A stretch of DNA of 35,527 nt from an uncultured Odoribacter sp. (GCA_905193145.1 CAJJNP010000010.1:1-35527); one strand, 5' to 3'. Counted from the first letter of the stretch, positions 7,742-17,184 are shown. Notes: generated from the sequence alone by a model not told the origin. Program-made: numbers and translations.

Positions 7742-9091
7742 ATGAAATATATAGCGGTTGTTTGTATTATAATTATACTTCTATGGAGCAAACCTTGGCA
7801 ATGGCTGGGAACGTCGATGGACTCCAATGTTGCCAAGGATTCCAGTGCCTTGATGGTGCAAAGAAGGTTGGCTGATTCTCTGTTATTGCTGCCTGCAAAC
7901 CAAGTGATCAATAATGAGGATTCGGAGTTGGAAATGACCCGGAAATTTGATCGGCTGATTGAAAGATTTATCCAGAAATGGGAACTGAAAGGCGTTTCTT
8001 TTGCTTTGATGAAAGACGACCGGCTGATATACAGCAAAGGATATGGATATGCTGACCTTGAAAAAGGCATTCCGATGGATGTCATGCATGTTTTTCGCAT
8101 TGCTTCTATCTCAAAGCTTATCACTGCTGTTGGAATCATGAAGCTACAGGAGGAAGGCAAATTAAAGTTGTCTGATTGTGTATTCGGGCCACAAGGAATC
8201 CTCAATGATTCTGTTTTCTCTGATATCAAAGATAAACGCAGCTGCAAAATCACCGTAGAACATCTTTTACGTCACCAAGGCGGCTATACATTAGCTTATG
8301 GTGATCCGATGTTCAATCCACTGCTGATTGCAAAAAAAATGAATGTACAGCCCCCTGCCGATTTGAATACTATGATCCGCTACGTACTTTCCAGACGTCT
8401 GCAATACACTCCGGGTACATCCAGCGCTTATTCAAACATCGGATACGGAATTTTATCAAGAGTTATTGAAAAAGCGTCCGGAATGGACTATGAAACATAC
8501 ATCCGCAAACATATTTTATTACCGGCAGGATGTTTTGATATGCATTTAGGCAAAAATCTCTATGAAGAAAAACTGCCCAATGAAGTGAAATATTATGAAG
8601 TACCCAATGCCGAACAAATTCCGGCTTGTGACGGAAGTGGAGAAATGGCTTATCGAAGCAACGGAGGAAATAATATAGAAGAACTCTATGGTGCTGGTGG
8701 TTGGGTAGCTTCGCCTTCAGAACTGCTTCGCTTTTTGGCAACCATCGACAATGATTCATCCATCCCTGACATTCTGACATCGGAGTCCATTGAATATATG
8801 ACCAGTAACGTTGACCACGGATTGCCGATCGGATGGATTGAAACAAACAAAAGAGGCGACTGGATGCGTACAGGCACATTAGCCGGAACCAGCGCTTTGA
8901 TGAAACGCCAAAAAGACGGCTATTCCTGGGTATTTCTGACTAATACAAGCAGTTGGAAAGGCTCACGCTTCCCCAATTATATTAATCGTGCTGTCGGTCA
9001 GGCAATGGCTACTGTCAAAGAATGGCCGGAACGCGATTTGTTTGAAATGCAAAGCATGGATAATGAAAAACTACTTGTCAACGTCCGATAG
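7742..9091 (+). CDS. Beta-lactamase-family serine hydrolase (class C / PBP4*-like)
   Basis: A 449-residue protein with an N-terminal hydrophobic segment (residues 3-14) that acts as a signal anchor or signal peptide, so the enzyme is expected in the periplasm. The serine beta-lactamase/DD-peptidase fold is shown by the SxxK motif (Ser122-Ile-Ser-Lys125), the second motif Tyr230-Ser-Asn232 in AYSNIGYG, and a late HxG-like element around RTGTLAGTSALM. Proteins of this family include D-alanyl-D-alanine carboxypeptidases, esterases and beta-lactamases; the substrate is unknown and no antibiotic-resistance role should be assumed. Its 3' end overlaps the start of the glycerate kinase gene by 29 bases, suggesting translational coupling. 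Confidence 0.88.
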   Translation: MKYIAVVCIIIILLWSKPWQWLGTSMDSNVAKDSSALMVQRRLADSLLLLPANQVINNEDSELEMTRKFDRLIERFIQKWELKGVSFALMKDDRLIYSKGYGYADLEKGIPMDVMHVFRIASISKLITAVGIMKLQEEGKLKLSDCVFGPQGILNDSVFSDIKDKRSCKITVEHLLRHQGGYTLAYGDPMFNPLLIAKKMNVQPPADLNTMIRYVLSRRLQYTPGTSSAYSNIGYGILSRVIEKASGMDYETYIRKHILLPAGCFDMHLGKNLYEEKLPNEVKYYEVPNAEQIPACDGSGEMAYRSNGGNNIEELYGAGGWVASPSELLRFLATIDNDSSIPDILTSESIEYMTSNVDHGLPIGWIETNKRGDWMRTGTLAGTSALMKRQKDGYSWVFLTNTSSWKGSRFPNYINRAVGQAMATVKEWPERDLFEMQSMDNEKLLVNVR

Positions 9092-10190
9092 TATACGGTA
9101 CATTATTTTGGCTCCCAATGCCTTTAAGGGATCACTATCTGCCATGGATTTTTGCCAAATTTTGACAAAAACCTTTCAAACATCCCCTTTCTATACGATA
9201 CAACTTCCCATGTTTGACGGAGGTGACGGGACAGCTTCAGTCATTTCATTTTATTTAAAGGCTGCCCCCCACACTTTCGTAGCCGAGGATGCTTTAAACA
9301 GACCTCACAAGATTACATATTATAGCAAAGGTGATACGGCTATATTCGACTTGGCAGATGTATGCGGTCTGAAATTTTTAAAACCCGAAGAATACGATAT
9401 TTTAAATGCTAATACACGCGGTTTAGGCAAAGTGTTGCTTCATCTGGTAGAGGAAGGTTACAAATCGATTATTTTGGGACTAGGCGGAAGTGCCAGTGTG
9501 GACGGTGGACTCGGAGCTCTTGAAGCCATGGGAGCGGAAATTACAAAAACAAGCCATCAATACCGCAATCCTCTCATCGAATTGGAGGACTTTAACGCTG
9601 AATTATTAAAAGAACGTTTGGCTGATACGGAACTGCTGATTTTGTGCGACGTAAAAAACGTATTGTGCGGTCCTGAAGGGGCAGCTCACGTCTTTGCTCC
9701 CCAGAAAGGTGCGAACGCTCAACAAGTGGAATTGCTAGAAAATAAGATGGTACAATACGCCGAATTATTAAAAAACAAAACCGGTATAGACCCACAACGC
9801 ATCGATGGTACAGGCGCAGCCGGTGGTGTTGCTGCCGCTTTCCGAACTGTACTGCATGCTTCTCTGATATCTGGGGCGGACTATTCATTACTGATTTCTA
9901 ATTTTCACCATTTGCTTCCCGGAGCCTTTTGCGTTATCACCGGCGAAGGAAAACTAGACAACCAAAGCCTGTGCGGAAAGCTGCCGGGACAAATTGCTGC
10001 TCTTTGCCACAAGTATTCCAAGCCTGTATATGCTATATCCGGATTGGCAGAACAACCTCTCCCCGATTTTACAGAAGTCTGCACATTGGCCAATTATGCG
10101 CCGGATCTACAGGAATCCATTGCACATCCGAAAGTCTATTTGCGACATGCAGCTAAAGAATTAAAAAAGAATATTGCAAAATCAATATAA
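9063..10190 (+). CDS. glxK: Glycerate kinase (GlxK/GarK family)
   Basis: Phosphorylates glycerate with ATP, feeding it into lower glycolysis. The protein (375 residues) begins with the family motif ILAPNAFKGSLSA, followed by PMFDGGDGT, the LGLGGSASVDGGLGALEAMGA loop, and the C-terminal ITGEGKLDNQSLCGKLPG segment, all typical of type II glycerate kinases. ATG at 9063 is chosen because the conserved domain begins about 15 residues later; an upstream in-frame start at 8988 would add 25 residues lying inside the serine hydrolase gene. Whether glycerate-2- or 3-phosphate is made cannot be read from the sequence. No glyoxylate or tartrate pathway gene is adjacent. Confidence 0.93.
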   Translation: MKNYLSTSDSIRYIILAPNAFKGSLSAMDFCQILTKTFQTSPFYTIQLPMFDGGDGTASVISFYLKAAPHTFVAEDALNRPHKITYYSKGDTAIFDLADVCGLKFLKPEEYDILNANTRGLGKVLLHLVEEGYKSIILGLGGSASVDGGLGALEAMGAEITKTSHQYRNPLIELEDFNAELLKERLADTELLILCDVKNVLCGPEGAAHVFAPQKGANAQQVELLENKMVQYAELLKNKTGIDPQRIDGTGAAGGVAAAFRTVLHASLISGADYSLLISNFHHLLPGAFCVITGEGKLDNQSLCGKLPGQIAALCHKYSKPVYAISGLAEQPLPDFTEVCTLANYAPDLQESIAHPKVYLRHAAKELKKNIAKSI

Positions 10191-10204
10191 ATTTGCTCTT
10201 TTTC

Positions 10205-10235
10205 TTTGAGTTTTGATTTCAATTTGCAACTTTTG
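10205..10235 (+). promoter_or_regulatory. Putative buk promoter
   Basis: A -33 TTTG (10205-10208) is followed after 19 bases by AACTTTTG (10228-10235), a one-mismatch -7 element. Spacing matches the Bacteroidetes sigma-ABfr consensus. It lies 35 bases before the ATG. Confidence 0.5.
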
Positions 10236-10270
10236 TAGTCTAAATTGAATACAATCAAAACACATAAATT

Positions 10271-11344
10271 ATGACATTTAAAATTTTAACAATTAATCCT
10301 GGTTCAACTTCTACCAAAATCGCTGTATTTGAGGATGAAAAAGAAGTTTTCAGCAAAACACTGCGCCACTCTGCAGAAGAATTAAGTCCGTTTCAGACGG
10401 TAGCTTCCCAGTTCCAGTTCCGTAAAGACATTATTGTATCTGTTTTGAAAGCTGAAGGAATCGACATTCACTCCTTGTCCGCAATCGTTGGCAGAGGCGG
10501 TTTAGTGAAACCGATTGAATCCGGTATCTACGAAGTGAACGAAGCACTGGTGCGCGACTTGGAGCACCCTGTAATGGGCGAACATGCATCTAATTTGGGC
10601 GGTTTGATTGCTCAGGATATTGCCCGTGAAATCAACAACGGTGCTAAAGCATACATTACCGATCCGGTAGTTGTTGATGAATTGGAACCGATTGCTCGTA
10701 TTTCCGGTCATCCGTCATTAAAACGTGCATCTATTTTCCACGCTCTGAACCAGAAAATCATTGCCCGCACCTATGCAAAAGAAGTAGGGAAAAGCTACGA
10801 AGAACTGAATCTGATTGTTGCTCACATGGGTGGTGGTGTTTCTGTTGGAGCACACTGTCACGGACGTGTTATCGACGTGAACAACGCTTTGGATGGTGAC
10901 GGTCCTTTTTCTCCTGAACGTTCAGGTGGTCTGCCAACAGGCGCATTGGTAGAACTTTGCTATAGCGGCAAATCTAAAGCAGAAGTAAAGAAAATGCTGA
11001 AAGGCGAAGGTGGTGTGGTAGCTTATTTGGGTACAAACGATATGCTTGAAGTGGAAAATAAAGCCATCGCCGACCCGAATTCTGAATATGCAATGGTACA
11101 GAACGCCATGTGCTACCAGATTGCCAAAGAAATCGGAGCAATGGCTGCTGTCATGAAAGGTAAAGTGGACGCTATCCTGTTGACTGGCGGTATCGCTTAC
11201 GGAAAACCTATCACCAATTATATCCGCGAAATGGTTGAGTTCATCGCTCCTGTGAAGGTATATCCGGGCGAAGACGAAATGCGAGCTTTAGCTATGAACG
11301 GATTGATGGTATTGCGTGGTGAAACAACTCCGAAAGTATACTAA
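10271..11344 (+). CDS. buk: Butyrate kinase
   Basis: Interconverts butyryl phosphate plus ADP with butyrate plus ATP, the last step of kinase-type butyrate formation; some relatives prefer branched-chain acids. The 357-residue protein shows the ASKHA acetokinase fold: N-terminal ILTINPGSTSTKIAVF, VGRGGLVKPI, the HPVMGEHASNLGG segment, FHALNQK, VAHMGGGVSVGAH, DGDGPFSPERSGGLP, and C-terminal LLTGGIAYG. This is the full family length. Unusually, no phosphate butyryltransferase (ptb) gene is next to it. It has its own promoter and its own strong terminator, so it appears monocistronic. Confidence 0.95.
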   Translation: MTFKILTINPGSTSTKIAVFEDEKEVFSKTLRHSAEELSPFQTVASQFQFRKDIIVSVLKAEGIDIHSLSAIVGRGGLVKPIESGIYEVNEALVRDLEHPVMGEHASNLGGLIAQDIAREINNGAKAYITDPVVVDELEPIARISGHPSLKRASIFHALNQKIIARTYAKEVGKSYEELNLIVAHMGGGVSVGAHCHGRVIDVNNALDGDGPFSPERSGGLPTGALVELCYSGKSKAEVKKMLKGEGGVVAYLGTNDMLEVENKAIADPNSEYAMVQNAMCYQIAKEIGAMAAVMKGKVDAILLTGGIAYGKPITNYIREMVEFIAPVKVYPGEDEMRALAMNGLMVLRGETTPKVY

Positions 11345-11370
11345 TCAATTTTATTTCAAAGAATAATAGT

Positions 11371-11400
11371 AACGGGTGCAAATAATTGCACCCGTTATTT
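11371..11400 (+). terminator. Intrinsic terminator after buk
   Basis: An 11-base perfect stem (AACGGGTGCAA / TTGCACCCGTT, 11371-11381 and 11386-11396) with a 4-base loop, followed by ATTTATTT. It begins 26 bases after the buk stop codon. Confidence 0.85.
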
Positions 11401-11523
11401 ATTTGCATACAGTTTCATTCGATTTTTTAATAAAACAGCAGGCTTAATTCAAGAATTTACTGTTGGAGCAAAAAGAAGAAAATGTTAATTTTGGGGACTT
11501 TAAAATGTGACGAAATAAAACAA

Positions 11524-14169
11524 ATGGAAACAAAACATTATTCCGGTTTAAGTGAAACTGAAGTAAAGGAAAGCAGGAAAAGACATGGTGAAAACATATT
11601 GACACCTCCTCCACGTACTCCTCTTTGGAAGCTCTTCCTCGAAAAATTTAAAGACCCCATCATTCAAATTTTGCTTGTCGCTGCAGCCCTATCGCTGGTT
11701 ATAGCCATTATCCATAATGAATATGCAGAAACCATCGGTATTTTTGCAGCCATTTTTTTGGCAACCGGAGTCGGTTTCTGGTTTGAAATGGATGCCAACA
11801 AAAAGTTTGAACTTCTTAATCAGGTGAATGATGACATTCTAATCAAAGTGGTCCGTGACGGAAATATCCATGAAGTCGCTAAAAAAGATCTGGTAGTCGG
11901 TGATATTGTTGTATTGGAAACGGGCGAAGAAGTACCTGCCGACGGCGAGTTATTGGAAGCTATTTCCTTACAAGTGAATGAATCAACCCTAACAGGTGAA
12001 CCTGTAATAGATAAAACCACTCGTCCGGAGGAATTCGATACTGAAGCAACCTACCCTTCCAACCGTATTCTGCGCGGAACAACAGTTGTCAATGGTCACT
12101 GTATCTACCGGATTGACAAAGTTGGGGATGCCACGGAATTTGGGAAAGTTGCTGAAAAATCGACTGAAATCACACACGACAAAACCCCTCTCAGCAAACA
12201 GTTGGACGGTCTTGCCAAATTCATCAGCATTATCGGCTTCGTAATAGCAGGCGTTGTATTCGTAGGTTTGTTAGCCAAAGACATCATGGCTGGAGTTTTC
12301 ACAGCAGACAACATACTTACACTGGATACTGCCGGTCGCATCTTGCAATACTTCATGGTAGCAGTTACCCTGATTGTCGTATCTGTACCCGAAGGTTTGC
12401 CGATGAGCGTAACTTTAAGCTTGGCTTTGAGCATGCGCAAAATGCTGAAAACAAACAATCTGGTACGCAAAATGCATGCATGCGAAACCATGGGTGCAAC
12501 CACTGTTATCTGCACAGATAAAACCGGTACGCTAACTCAAAATCAAATGCAGGTCCACCAAACGAATTTTTATGATCTGCCGGAACAGACGCTGCGTGAC
12601 AATGAAATCAGTACTTTGATACGGGAAGGCATCTCTACCAACTCAACAGCCTACCTTGATTACAGCCAGGAAGACAAAGTCCGCTCTTTAGGAAATCCGA
12701 CAGAAGCCGCCCTCTTGTTATGGTTGCACAGCCAGGGAGTTAATTATATGGACTACCGTGAAAAGACGGAAGTGATAGAACAGCTGACTTTTTCTACCGA
12801 ACGAAAATACATGGCGACAATTATACGCTCATCACTGGACAATAAAGCTATATTATATGTCAAAGGAGCTCCGGAAATTGTTTTCAGCAAATGCTGCCAA
12901 GTAAGAACAACAGAAGGTTACAAATCAGCAACTTCCTATAAGCAGACCGTTGACAGGCAACTTTTGGATTATCAGAATCAAGCTATGCGGACCTTGGGAT
13001 TCGCCTATAAAATCCTGGAATCGGAATCATTTGACAAAATAGAAACCATTGCTTCTGACGGTTTGATATTCTTGGGAATTGCTGCCATTTCCGACCCTGT
13101 GCGTCCCGATGTACCGGCAGCTGTCGCCAAATGTCTGAAAGCAGGAGTCAGCGTTAAAATTGTCACAGGTGACACTCCTGCCACAGCCCGAGAAATCGGA
13201 CGCCAAATAGGCATCTGGCAAGAGGGTGATACCGATGAGCAGATTATCACCGGAGTGGATTTTGAAAATTTATCCGATGAAGAGGCTGCCAAACGGGTTT
13301 TGAAACTGAAAATCATGTGCCGCGCAAGGCCTACAGACAAACAGCGTTTGGTTGAACTGTTAAAAAAATCCGGTGCTGTCGTTGCTGTTACCGGCGACGG
13401 GACCAATGATGCTCCCGCCTTGAATCATGCAGACGTAGGATTATCTATGGGTACCGGAACTTCTGTCGCCAAGGAAGCCAGTGATATCACCTTATTGGAC
13501 GATTCATTTAACAGCATTGCGACAGCCGTGATGTGGGGACGTTCGCTCTATCACAATATCCAACGTTTCATTCTATTCCAATTAACCATCAATTTATCCG
13601 CCTTGTTGATTGTCTTGATTGGTTCAATGTTGGGACATGAACTTCCGTTGACTGTGACACAGATGCTTTGGGTTAATATGATTATCGACACCTTTGCAGC
13701 CGGAGCATTGGCTTCCCTCCCACCCAATGAAAAAGTAATGGACGAAGCCCCTAGAAAATCCAACGAGTTTATCATCACTCCAACCATGAAGCGTTATATT
13801 CTCGGCATCGGAATCAGCTTCACGGCTCTGCTGCTTGGCATGATGTTCTGGTATACACATACCGGAGGTGTCATCACCCGACACGAATTGTCAATATTCT
13901 TCACTACTTTTGTGATGCTGCAATTCTGGAATATGTTTAATGCCAAAGCTTTCTTAGCTCATGGCTCTGCCTTCAAGGGACTGAAAGATTGCACCGGATT
14001 CTTAATTGTCATGCTGATTATCCCTATCGGACAATACTTGATTGTTCAATTTGGCGGAGATGTTTTCCGGACCGAACCTCTCTCTTTAAAAGAATGGGCC
14101 GCTATTATCGGCTCCACCTCCATGGTATTATGGATTGGAGAACTACTCAGATTATTCAAAAAACAATAA
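11524..14169 (+). CDS. Ca2+-transporting P-type ATPase (P2B / PMCA-like)
   Basis: An ATP-driven inner-membrane cation pump of about 880 residues. The order is: N-terminal cation-ATPase domain (YSGLSETEV...HGEN), TM1-2 near residues 45-90, actuator domain with the TGEP motif (LTGEPV), TM4 with the ion-site VPEGLP, phosphorylation motif DKTGTLT (Asp codon at 12517), nucleotide-binding KGAPE, hinge motif TGDGTNDAPAL, and a C-terminal transmembrane domain. TM6 reads NMIIDTFA, as in calmodulin-type (PMCA) pumps, which carry one Ca2+ site, so Ca2+ export is the best guess. The start at 11524 fits the family N-terminus; an in-frame ATG at 11482, preceded by a purine-rich stretch, would add 14 residues. 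The gene stands alone after the buk terminator. Confidence 0.93.
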   Translation: METKHYSGLSETEVKESRKRHGENILTPPPRTPLWKLFLEKFKDPIIQILLVAAALSLVIAIIHNEYAETIGIFAAIFLATGVGFWFEMDANKKFELLNQVNDDILIKVVRDGNIHEVAKKDLVVGDIVVLETGEEVPADGELLEAISLQVNESTLTGEPVIDKTTRPEEFDTEATYPSNRILRGTTVVNGHCIYRIDKVGDATEFGKVAEKSTEITHDKTPLSKQLDGLAKFISIIGFVIAGVVFVGLLAKDIMAGVFTADNILTLDTAGRILQYFMVAVTLIVVSVPEGLPMSVTLSLALSMRKMLKTNNLVRKMHACETMGATTVICTDKTGTLTQNQMQVHQTNFYDLPEQTLRDNEISTLIREGISTNSTAYLDYSQEDKVRSLGNPTEAALLLWLHSQGVNYMDYREKTEVIEQLTFSTERKYMATIIRSSLDNKAILYVKGAPEIVFSKCCQVRTTEGYKSATSYKQTVDRQLLDYQNQAMRTLGFAYKILESESFDKIETIASDGLIFLGIAAISDPVRPDVPAAVAKCLKAGVSVKIVTGDTPATAREIGRQIGIWQEGDTDEQIITGVDFENLSDEEAAKRVLKLKIMCRARPTDKQRLVELLKKSGAVVAVTGDGTNDAPALNHADVGLSMGTGTSVAKEASDITLLDDSFNSIATAVMWGRSLYHNIQRFILFQLTINLSALLIVLIGSMLGHELPLTVTQMLWVNMIIDTFAAGALASLPPNEKVMDEAPRKSNEFIITPTMKRYILGIGISFTALLLGMMFWYTHTGGVITRHELSIFFTTFVMLQFWNMFNAKAFLAHGSAFKGLKDCTGFLIVMLIIPIGQYLIVQFGGDVFRTEPLSLKEWAAIIGSTSMVLWIGELLRLFKKQ

Positions 14170-14173
14170 AAAA

Positions 14174-14210
14174 TTCGCCCGGCTTTCAAAAAAAGACCGG
14201 GCGAAAAAAA
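14174..14210. terminator. Bidirectional intrinsic terminator between convergent genes
   Basis: TTCGCCCGG (14174-14182) pairs with CCGGGCGAA (14197-14205), followed by an A-run on the plus strand and preceded by an A-run. The loop-side CTTT/AAAG bases can extend the stem. It lies between the ends of the ATPase gene and the convergent phosphoesterase gene; on the minus strand the stem is followed by TTTTTTATT, so it best serves the minus-strand gene. Confidence 0.75.
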
Positions 14211-14225
14211 TAATAGATGACTGGT

Positions 14226-15020
14226 TTACGAAGCTTTAGCTACCGACTTTAATTGCAACTTCTCATCCTGTTGTGCTTGCATATATTGATATATTTCCCA
14301 ATGTCCGTCCGGATATTCCATCAATGCGCTTAACGACTCCACCCAATCCCCTGAATTCAGGTAATGCACATCGCCATAATGCACATCCGCATATTGATGT
14401 ATATGTCCGCATATAATACCATCGTAATGCCGGTTGGCCGCCAAAGAGGACAATTCTTTTTCAAAATCCGAAATATATGAAACGGCAGATTTCACCTTGT
14501 GCTTGATTGACTGTGAAAATGAATAATACTCCTTGCCGCTTTTTTTCCGCCGATCATTTAACCATTTATTCAGCCACAATAAAAATGTATAACCATAATC
14601 GCCCAGTTTTGCCAACCAACGCATATGAGTCGTTATATTGTCGAATATATCTCCATGAGTCACATAATATCGTTTACCATGAGTATTATGGACATAATCT
14701 CCTACAATATTTATGTTCAACAAATTAAACGGAACCAGCTTATCCAGGAAATCATCATGATTGCCGCGCACATAAATAACTTCAGTCCCATAATTTTCCA
14801 TCATTTTCATGATGACTTTTATCAGGTCTGTATAAGATTGCTTCCAGCGGCCAAAAGGATTCCGCTGCAACTTCCAGCCATCAATGATATCACCGTTTAA
14901 AATCAATTTGTCGCAATCTACACTTTTGAGGAAAGCTGTCAGTTCCTCCACTTTTGAATGCTCAGAGCCTAAGTGTACGTCTGAAATCACGACAGTTGCC
15001 AATTTTAATCTTTGAACCAT
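14226..15020 (-). CDS. LpxH-like metallophosphoesterase (UDP-2,3-diacylglucosamine diphosphatase family)
   Basis: A 264-residue calcineurin-like phosphoesterase. Metal ligands are visible: DVH (Asp14, His16), GDIID (Asp44), GNHD (Asn87, His88), a distal HGD, and GHIH (His206, His208). The architecture, with an inserted helical lid around residues 125-190 (WLNKWLNDRRKK), matches the LpxH/UDP-2,3-diacylglucosamine hydrolase branch, which removes UMP in lipid A synthesis. Bacteroidetes often carry several such paralogues, so this copy may be the lipid A enzyme or a related phosphoesterase. It is a single gene, divergent from the CoA pyrophosphatase gene with a 119-base spacer. Confidence 0.85.
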   Translation of the reverse strand: MVQRLKLATVVISDVHLGSEHSKVEELTAFLKSVDCDKLILNGDIIDGWKLQRNPFGRWKQSYTDLIKVIMKMMENYGTEVIYVRGNHDDFLDKLVPFNLLNINIVGDYVHNTHGKRYYVTHGDIFDNITTHMRWLAKLGDYGYTFLLWLNKWLNDRRKKSGKEYYSFSQSIKHKVKSAVSYISDFEKELSSLAANRHYDGIICGHIHQYADVHYGDVHYLNSGDWVESLSALMEYPDGHWEIYQYMQAQQDEKLQLKSVAKAS

Positions 15021-15106
15021 ACTTTTTCACTTTTAACTATGCAAAATAACTGATATGATATGACGCAATTATTGAGAAAAACAAACATAATTGTTACATC
15101 TATTAC

Positions 15107-15114
15107 TATCTTTG
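15107..15114 (+). promoter_or_regulatory. Putative promoter -7 element of CoA pyrophosphatase gene
   Basis: TATCTTTG is an exact TAnnTTTG match, 25 bases before the ATG at 15140. The -33 box is unclear. Confidence 0.5.
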
Positions 15115-15139
15115 TAGATAACAACAACTATGTAATGAA

Positions 15140-15769
15140 ATGACAAAAAAAATACGTACAGCGCTTTATAATGTGCTCCCTGGCGAAAAAGCGCACAGAT
15201 TGATGGCTCCACGGCCAAAATTCATCGAAGGAATTGAAGGCATCCATACAACCCCTCCTATAAAGAGTGCGGTGCTTGTGTTGGTTGTCCCTTATGAAAA
15301 TGAATTGGCAATACCTTTCATCCGAAGGACAAAGGCCGGTAAATACCATGGAGGACAAATAGCTCTGCCTGGTGGGAAAATGGAGAAAGAAGACAAAAAT
15401 GCCCTGCAGACTGCTTTACGGGAATGCCACGAAGAAATCGGTGTTCCGGAAAATTCCGTTTCCATCTTAGGCATTTTAAGTGATATCTATATCCCGCTAA
15501 GTAATTTCAATATCACCCCTATTGTCGGTACAACACTAAAACTGCCGGAATTTGTGCTTTCGGTAAATGAAGTGGAAAAGGTGCTTCTAATCAAGTTGTC
15601 AGAACTTTTTAATGACGCCAATAAAACCACCCACACGTTTACACGTCATGACCATCCCATTGTTGCTCCCGGATATAAAATCGGAGACAATTTCATTTGG
15701 GGAGCAACCGCAATGATTATCGCAGAACTTGAACAATTAATGAAAACCAATACCTTCAGCAAATTATGA
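15140..15769 (+). CDS. CoA pyrophosphatase-type Nudix hydrolase
   Basis: A 209-residue Nudix enzyme likely to hydrolyse coenzyme A or related pyrophosphates. The diagnostic CoA signature upstream of the Nudix box is present (PFIRRTKAGKYHGGQIALPGG), and the box itself carries RECHEEIG with its acidic metal ligands. The N-terminal region (FIEGIEGIHTTPPIKSAVLVLV) and the IVAPGYKIGDNFIWGATAMI C-terminal segment also resemble NudL/YeaB-like proteins. The stop codon overlaps the convergent bioC 3' end by 6 bases, and no terminator separates them. There is no obvious functional link with the biotin genes. Confidence 0.9.
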   Translation: MTKKIRTALYNVLPGEKAHRLMAPRPKFIEGIEGIHTTPPIKSAVLVLVVPYENELAIPFIRRTKAGKYHGGQIALPGGKMEKEDKNALQTALRECHEEIGVPENSVSILGILSDIYIPLSNFNITPIVGTTLKLPEFVLSVNEVEKVLLIKLSELFNDANKTTHTFTRHDHPIVAPGYKIGDNFIWGATAMIIAELEQLMKTNTFSKL

Positions 15770-16522
15770 TTTGCGACAAATAAAATATTGCGGGTGATAA
15801 GTCAAAGGATAACGTCCGTCCTTCAGAAAGCGCACAGCATATTCTTGTGCAAAAGCATCCAAGCTAGCCCGTGTCCATGTCTTATGGGAAGACATGGCAT
15901 TAACTCCCGTTTTCTTGATATGCTGCAAAATATCCAACGGATAATTAAAATCCAATGTATACAGTTCCTCTTCTGTATGCACTACCTCAAAATAGCCGGA
16001 CAATATTTCTTCTGTTTCAGCCAAAGAATGATAGGTCAAGCCATTGCCTGTAATTGCTTTCAGTTCCCGGCAATTGTCTTTCCCAAAACTGCTGAAAACC
16101 AAATAACCTCCGGGAACAATATGTCGCGCCAAATGTCCGAAAGTTTCTGACGGATGCTCCAGCCACTGAAATGTAGAAGTAGAGACTACCAACGAAAACA
16201 TTCCGGCAAGCGGTAATTTTTCTATATCGCCGGGCAGACAATATCGTGCCTCAATACCGCATCTACCTGCAGCTTTAATACACATTGCATCCACCAAATC
16301 ATTTAACCACAATTCTTTGTAATTCCACCGACACTTGAGTTGTTCAGTCAATAATCCGGTACCACAACCTACCTCCAAAATCCGGTTCTGCTCTACCGGA
16401 CAATAACATTTCAGCAACTCCACCAAATGCATCACAATCTTTTTCTGAACATGAGCATTCTCTTCATAACTGTCCACACTTCTTCTGAACCTACATTCTA
16501 TTTCCGCCTTTTCTACGCTCAT
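15764..16522 (-). CDS. bioC: Malonyl-ACP O-methyltransferase BioC
   Basis: SAM-dependent methyltransferase that methylates the free carboxyl of malonyl-ACP so it can prime fatty-acid-type elongation to pimeloyl-ACP methyl ester. The protein (252 residues from the chosen start) begins with a BioC-like segment (RFRRSVDSYEENAHVQ), then motif I ILEVGCGTGLL, and the STSTFQWLEHP segment characteristic of BioC (the usual 'SN.A.QW' position). The ATG at 16522 overlaps the bioG stop as ATGA, a translational-coupling overlap, which decides the start. It is the last gene of the bio operon. Confidence 0.93.
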   Translation of the reverse strand: MSVEKAEIECRFRRSVDSYEENAHVQKKIVMHLVELLKCYCPVEQNRILEVGCGTGLLTEQLKCRWNYKELWLNDLVDAMCIKAAGRCGIEARYCLPGDIEKLPLAGMFSLVVSTSTFQWLEHPSETFGHLARHIVPGGYLVFSSFGKDNCRELKAITGNGLTYHSLAETEEILSGYFEVVHTEEELYTLDFNYPLDILQHIKKTGVNAMSSHKTWTRASLDAFAQEYAVRFLKDGRYPLTYHPQYFICRKS

Positions 16523-17175
16523 AGTTCCAAAATTTGATCCCAACTTTCAAAATGATAAAATGGATAATGTCCCCCATCAAGTTTTACTATCTTTTTAGCC
16601 CGATTATCCCACCAAGCTAACTGGTTAGTTGAAGAAAAGATAACATCGCCGGATGATATATACACCTTATCCCATATCAATGAATGCTGCCTGGTTTCTG
16701 CCTGCAAACGAATCGCCACCAATTCGTCGCACACCTCTTCCACCTCTCTTTGAGGTCTATTGTCTACAAAACGTTCCCTTTCTGCTGCATTGTCAAGCAT
16801 GCGCAGCATAAACTTTTCACGTCCGGCTGCATTCATTCCTCTTTCTGTCAAACGATATATCTTCTCCGGTATTCCCCACAAATCGTTTACGGGATGCTCT
16901 GTGCCATTCAATGCTATCAACCTTTCGTAGGAAATTCCCCAATCCATAAGCGTATTGGCTGCAGCCCATACCCCCATAGACCAAGCGACAACATAGATCT
17001 CTTGATAAGATACCAATTCCGGAAGATTTTCAATATCCAATTGCCGATAATCATTTATCACCAAGATATCGTAATCCCCCTTTATATGTTGCACCGCTTT
17101 TCCGTCCATACCCCATCCGTTGAAAAAAACGATGACCCGACCAGTGTTTTTTTTATCCAACCACTCTATTCGCAT
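16519..17175 (-). CDS. bioG: Pimeloyl-ACP methyl ester esterase BioG
   Basis: Cleaves the methyl ester of pimeloyl-ACP methyl ester, ending the modified fatty-acid cycle that makes the pimelate moiety of biotin. The 218-residue alpha/beta hydrolase has the BioG-type start (VIVFFNGWGMD), nucleophile Ser66 in AWSMGVW, a likely acid near Asp177 and catalytic His203 in DGGHYPF. BioG replaces BioH in Bacteroidetes and several other groups. It is separated from bioF by 9 bases and overlaps bioC by 4 bases. Confidence 0.93.
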   Translation of the reverse strand: MRIEWLDKKNTGRVIVFFNGWGMDGKAVQHIKGDYDILVINDYRQLDIENLPELVSYQEIYVVAWSMGVWAAANTLMDWGISYERLIALNGTEHPVNDLWGIPEKIYRLTERGMNAAGREKFMLRMLDNAAERERFVDNRPQREVEEVCDELVAIRLQAETRQHSLIWDKVYISSGDVIFSSTNQLAWWDNRAKKIVKLDGGHYPFYHFESWDQILEL

Positions 17176-17184
17176 ATATTCTCT

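Noticed and set aside
8988..9062. Extended N-terminus of glycerate kinase
   Set aside because: The extra 25 residues lie inside the serine hydrolase gene and do not resemble the glycerate kinase family start.
7742..9091. Antibiotic-resistance beta-lactamase
   Set aside because: SxxK and YxN motifs only place it in the broad serine hydrolase family; nothing shows lactamase specificity.
15764..15769. Convergent overlap of bioC and the CoA pyrophosphatase gene as a regulatory antisense arrangement
   Set aside because: A 6-base overlap of stop codons is common in compact genomes and carries no additional signal here.
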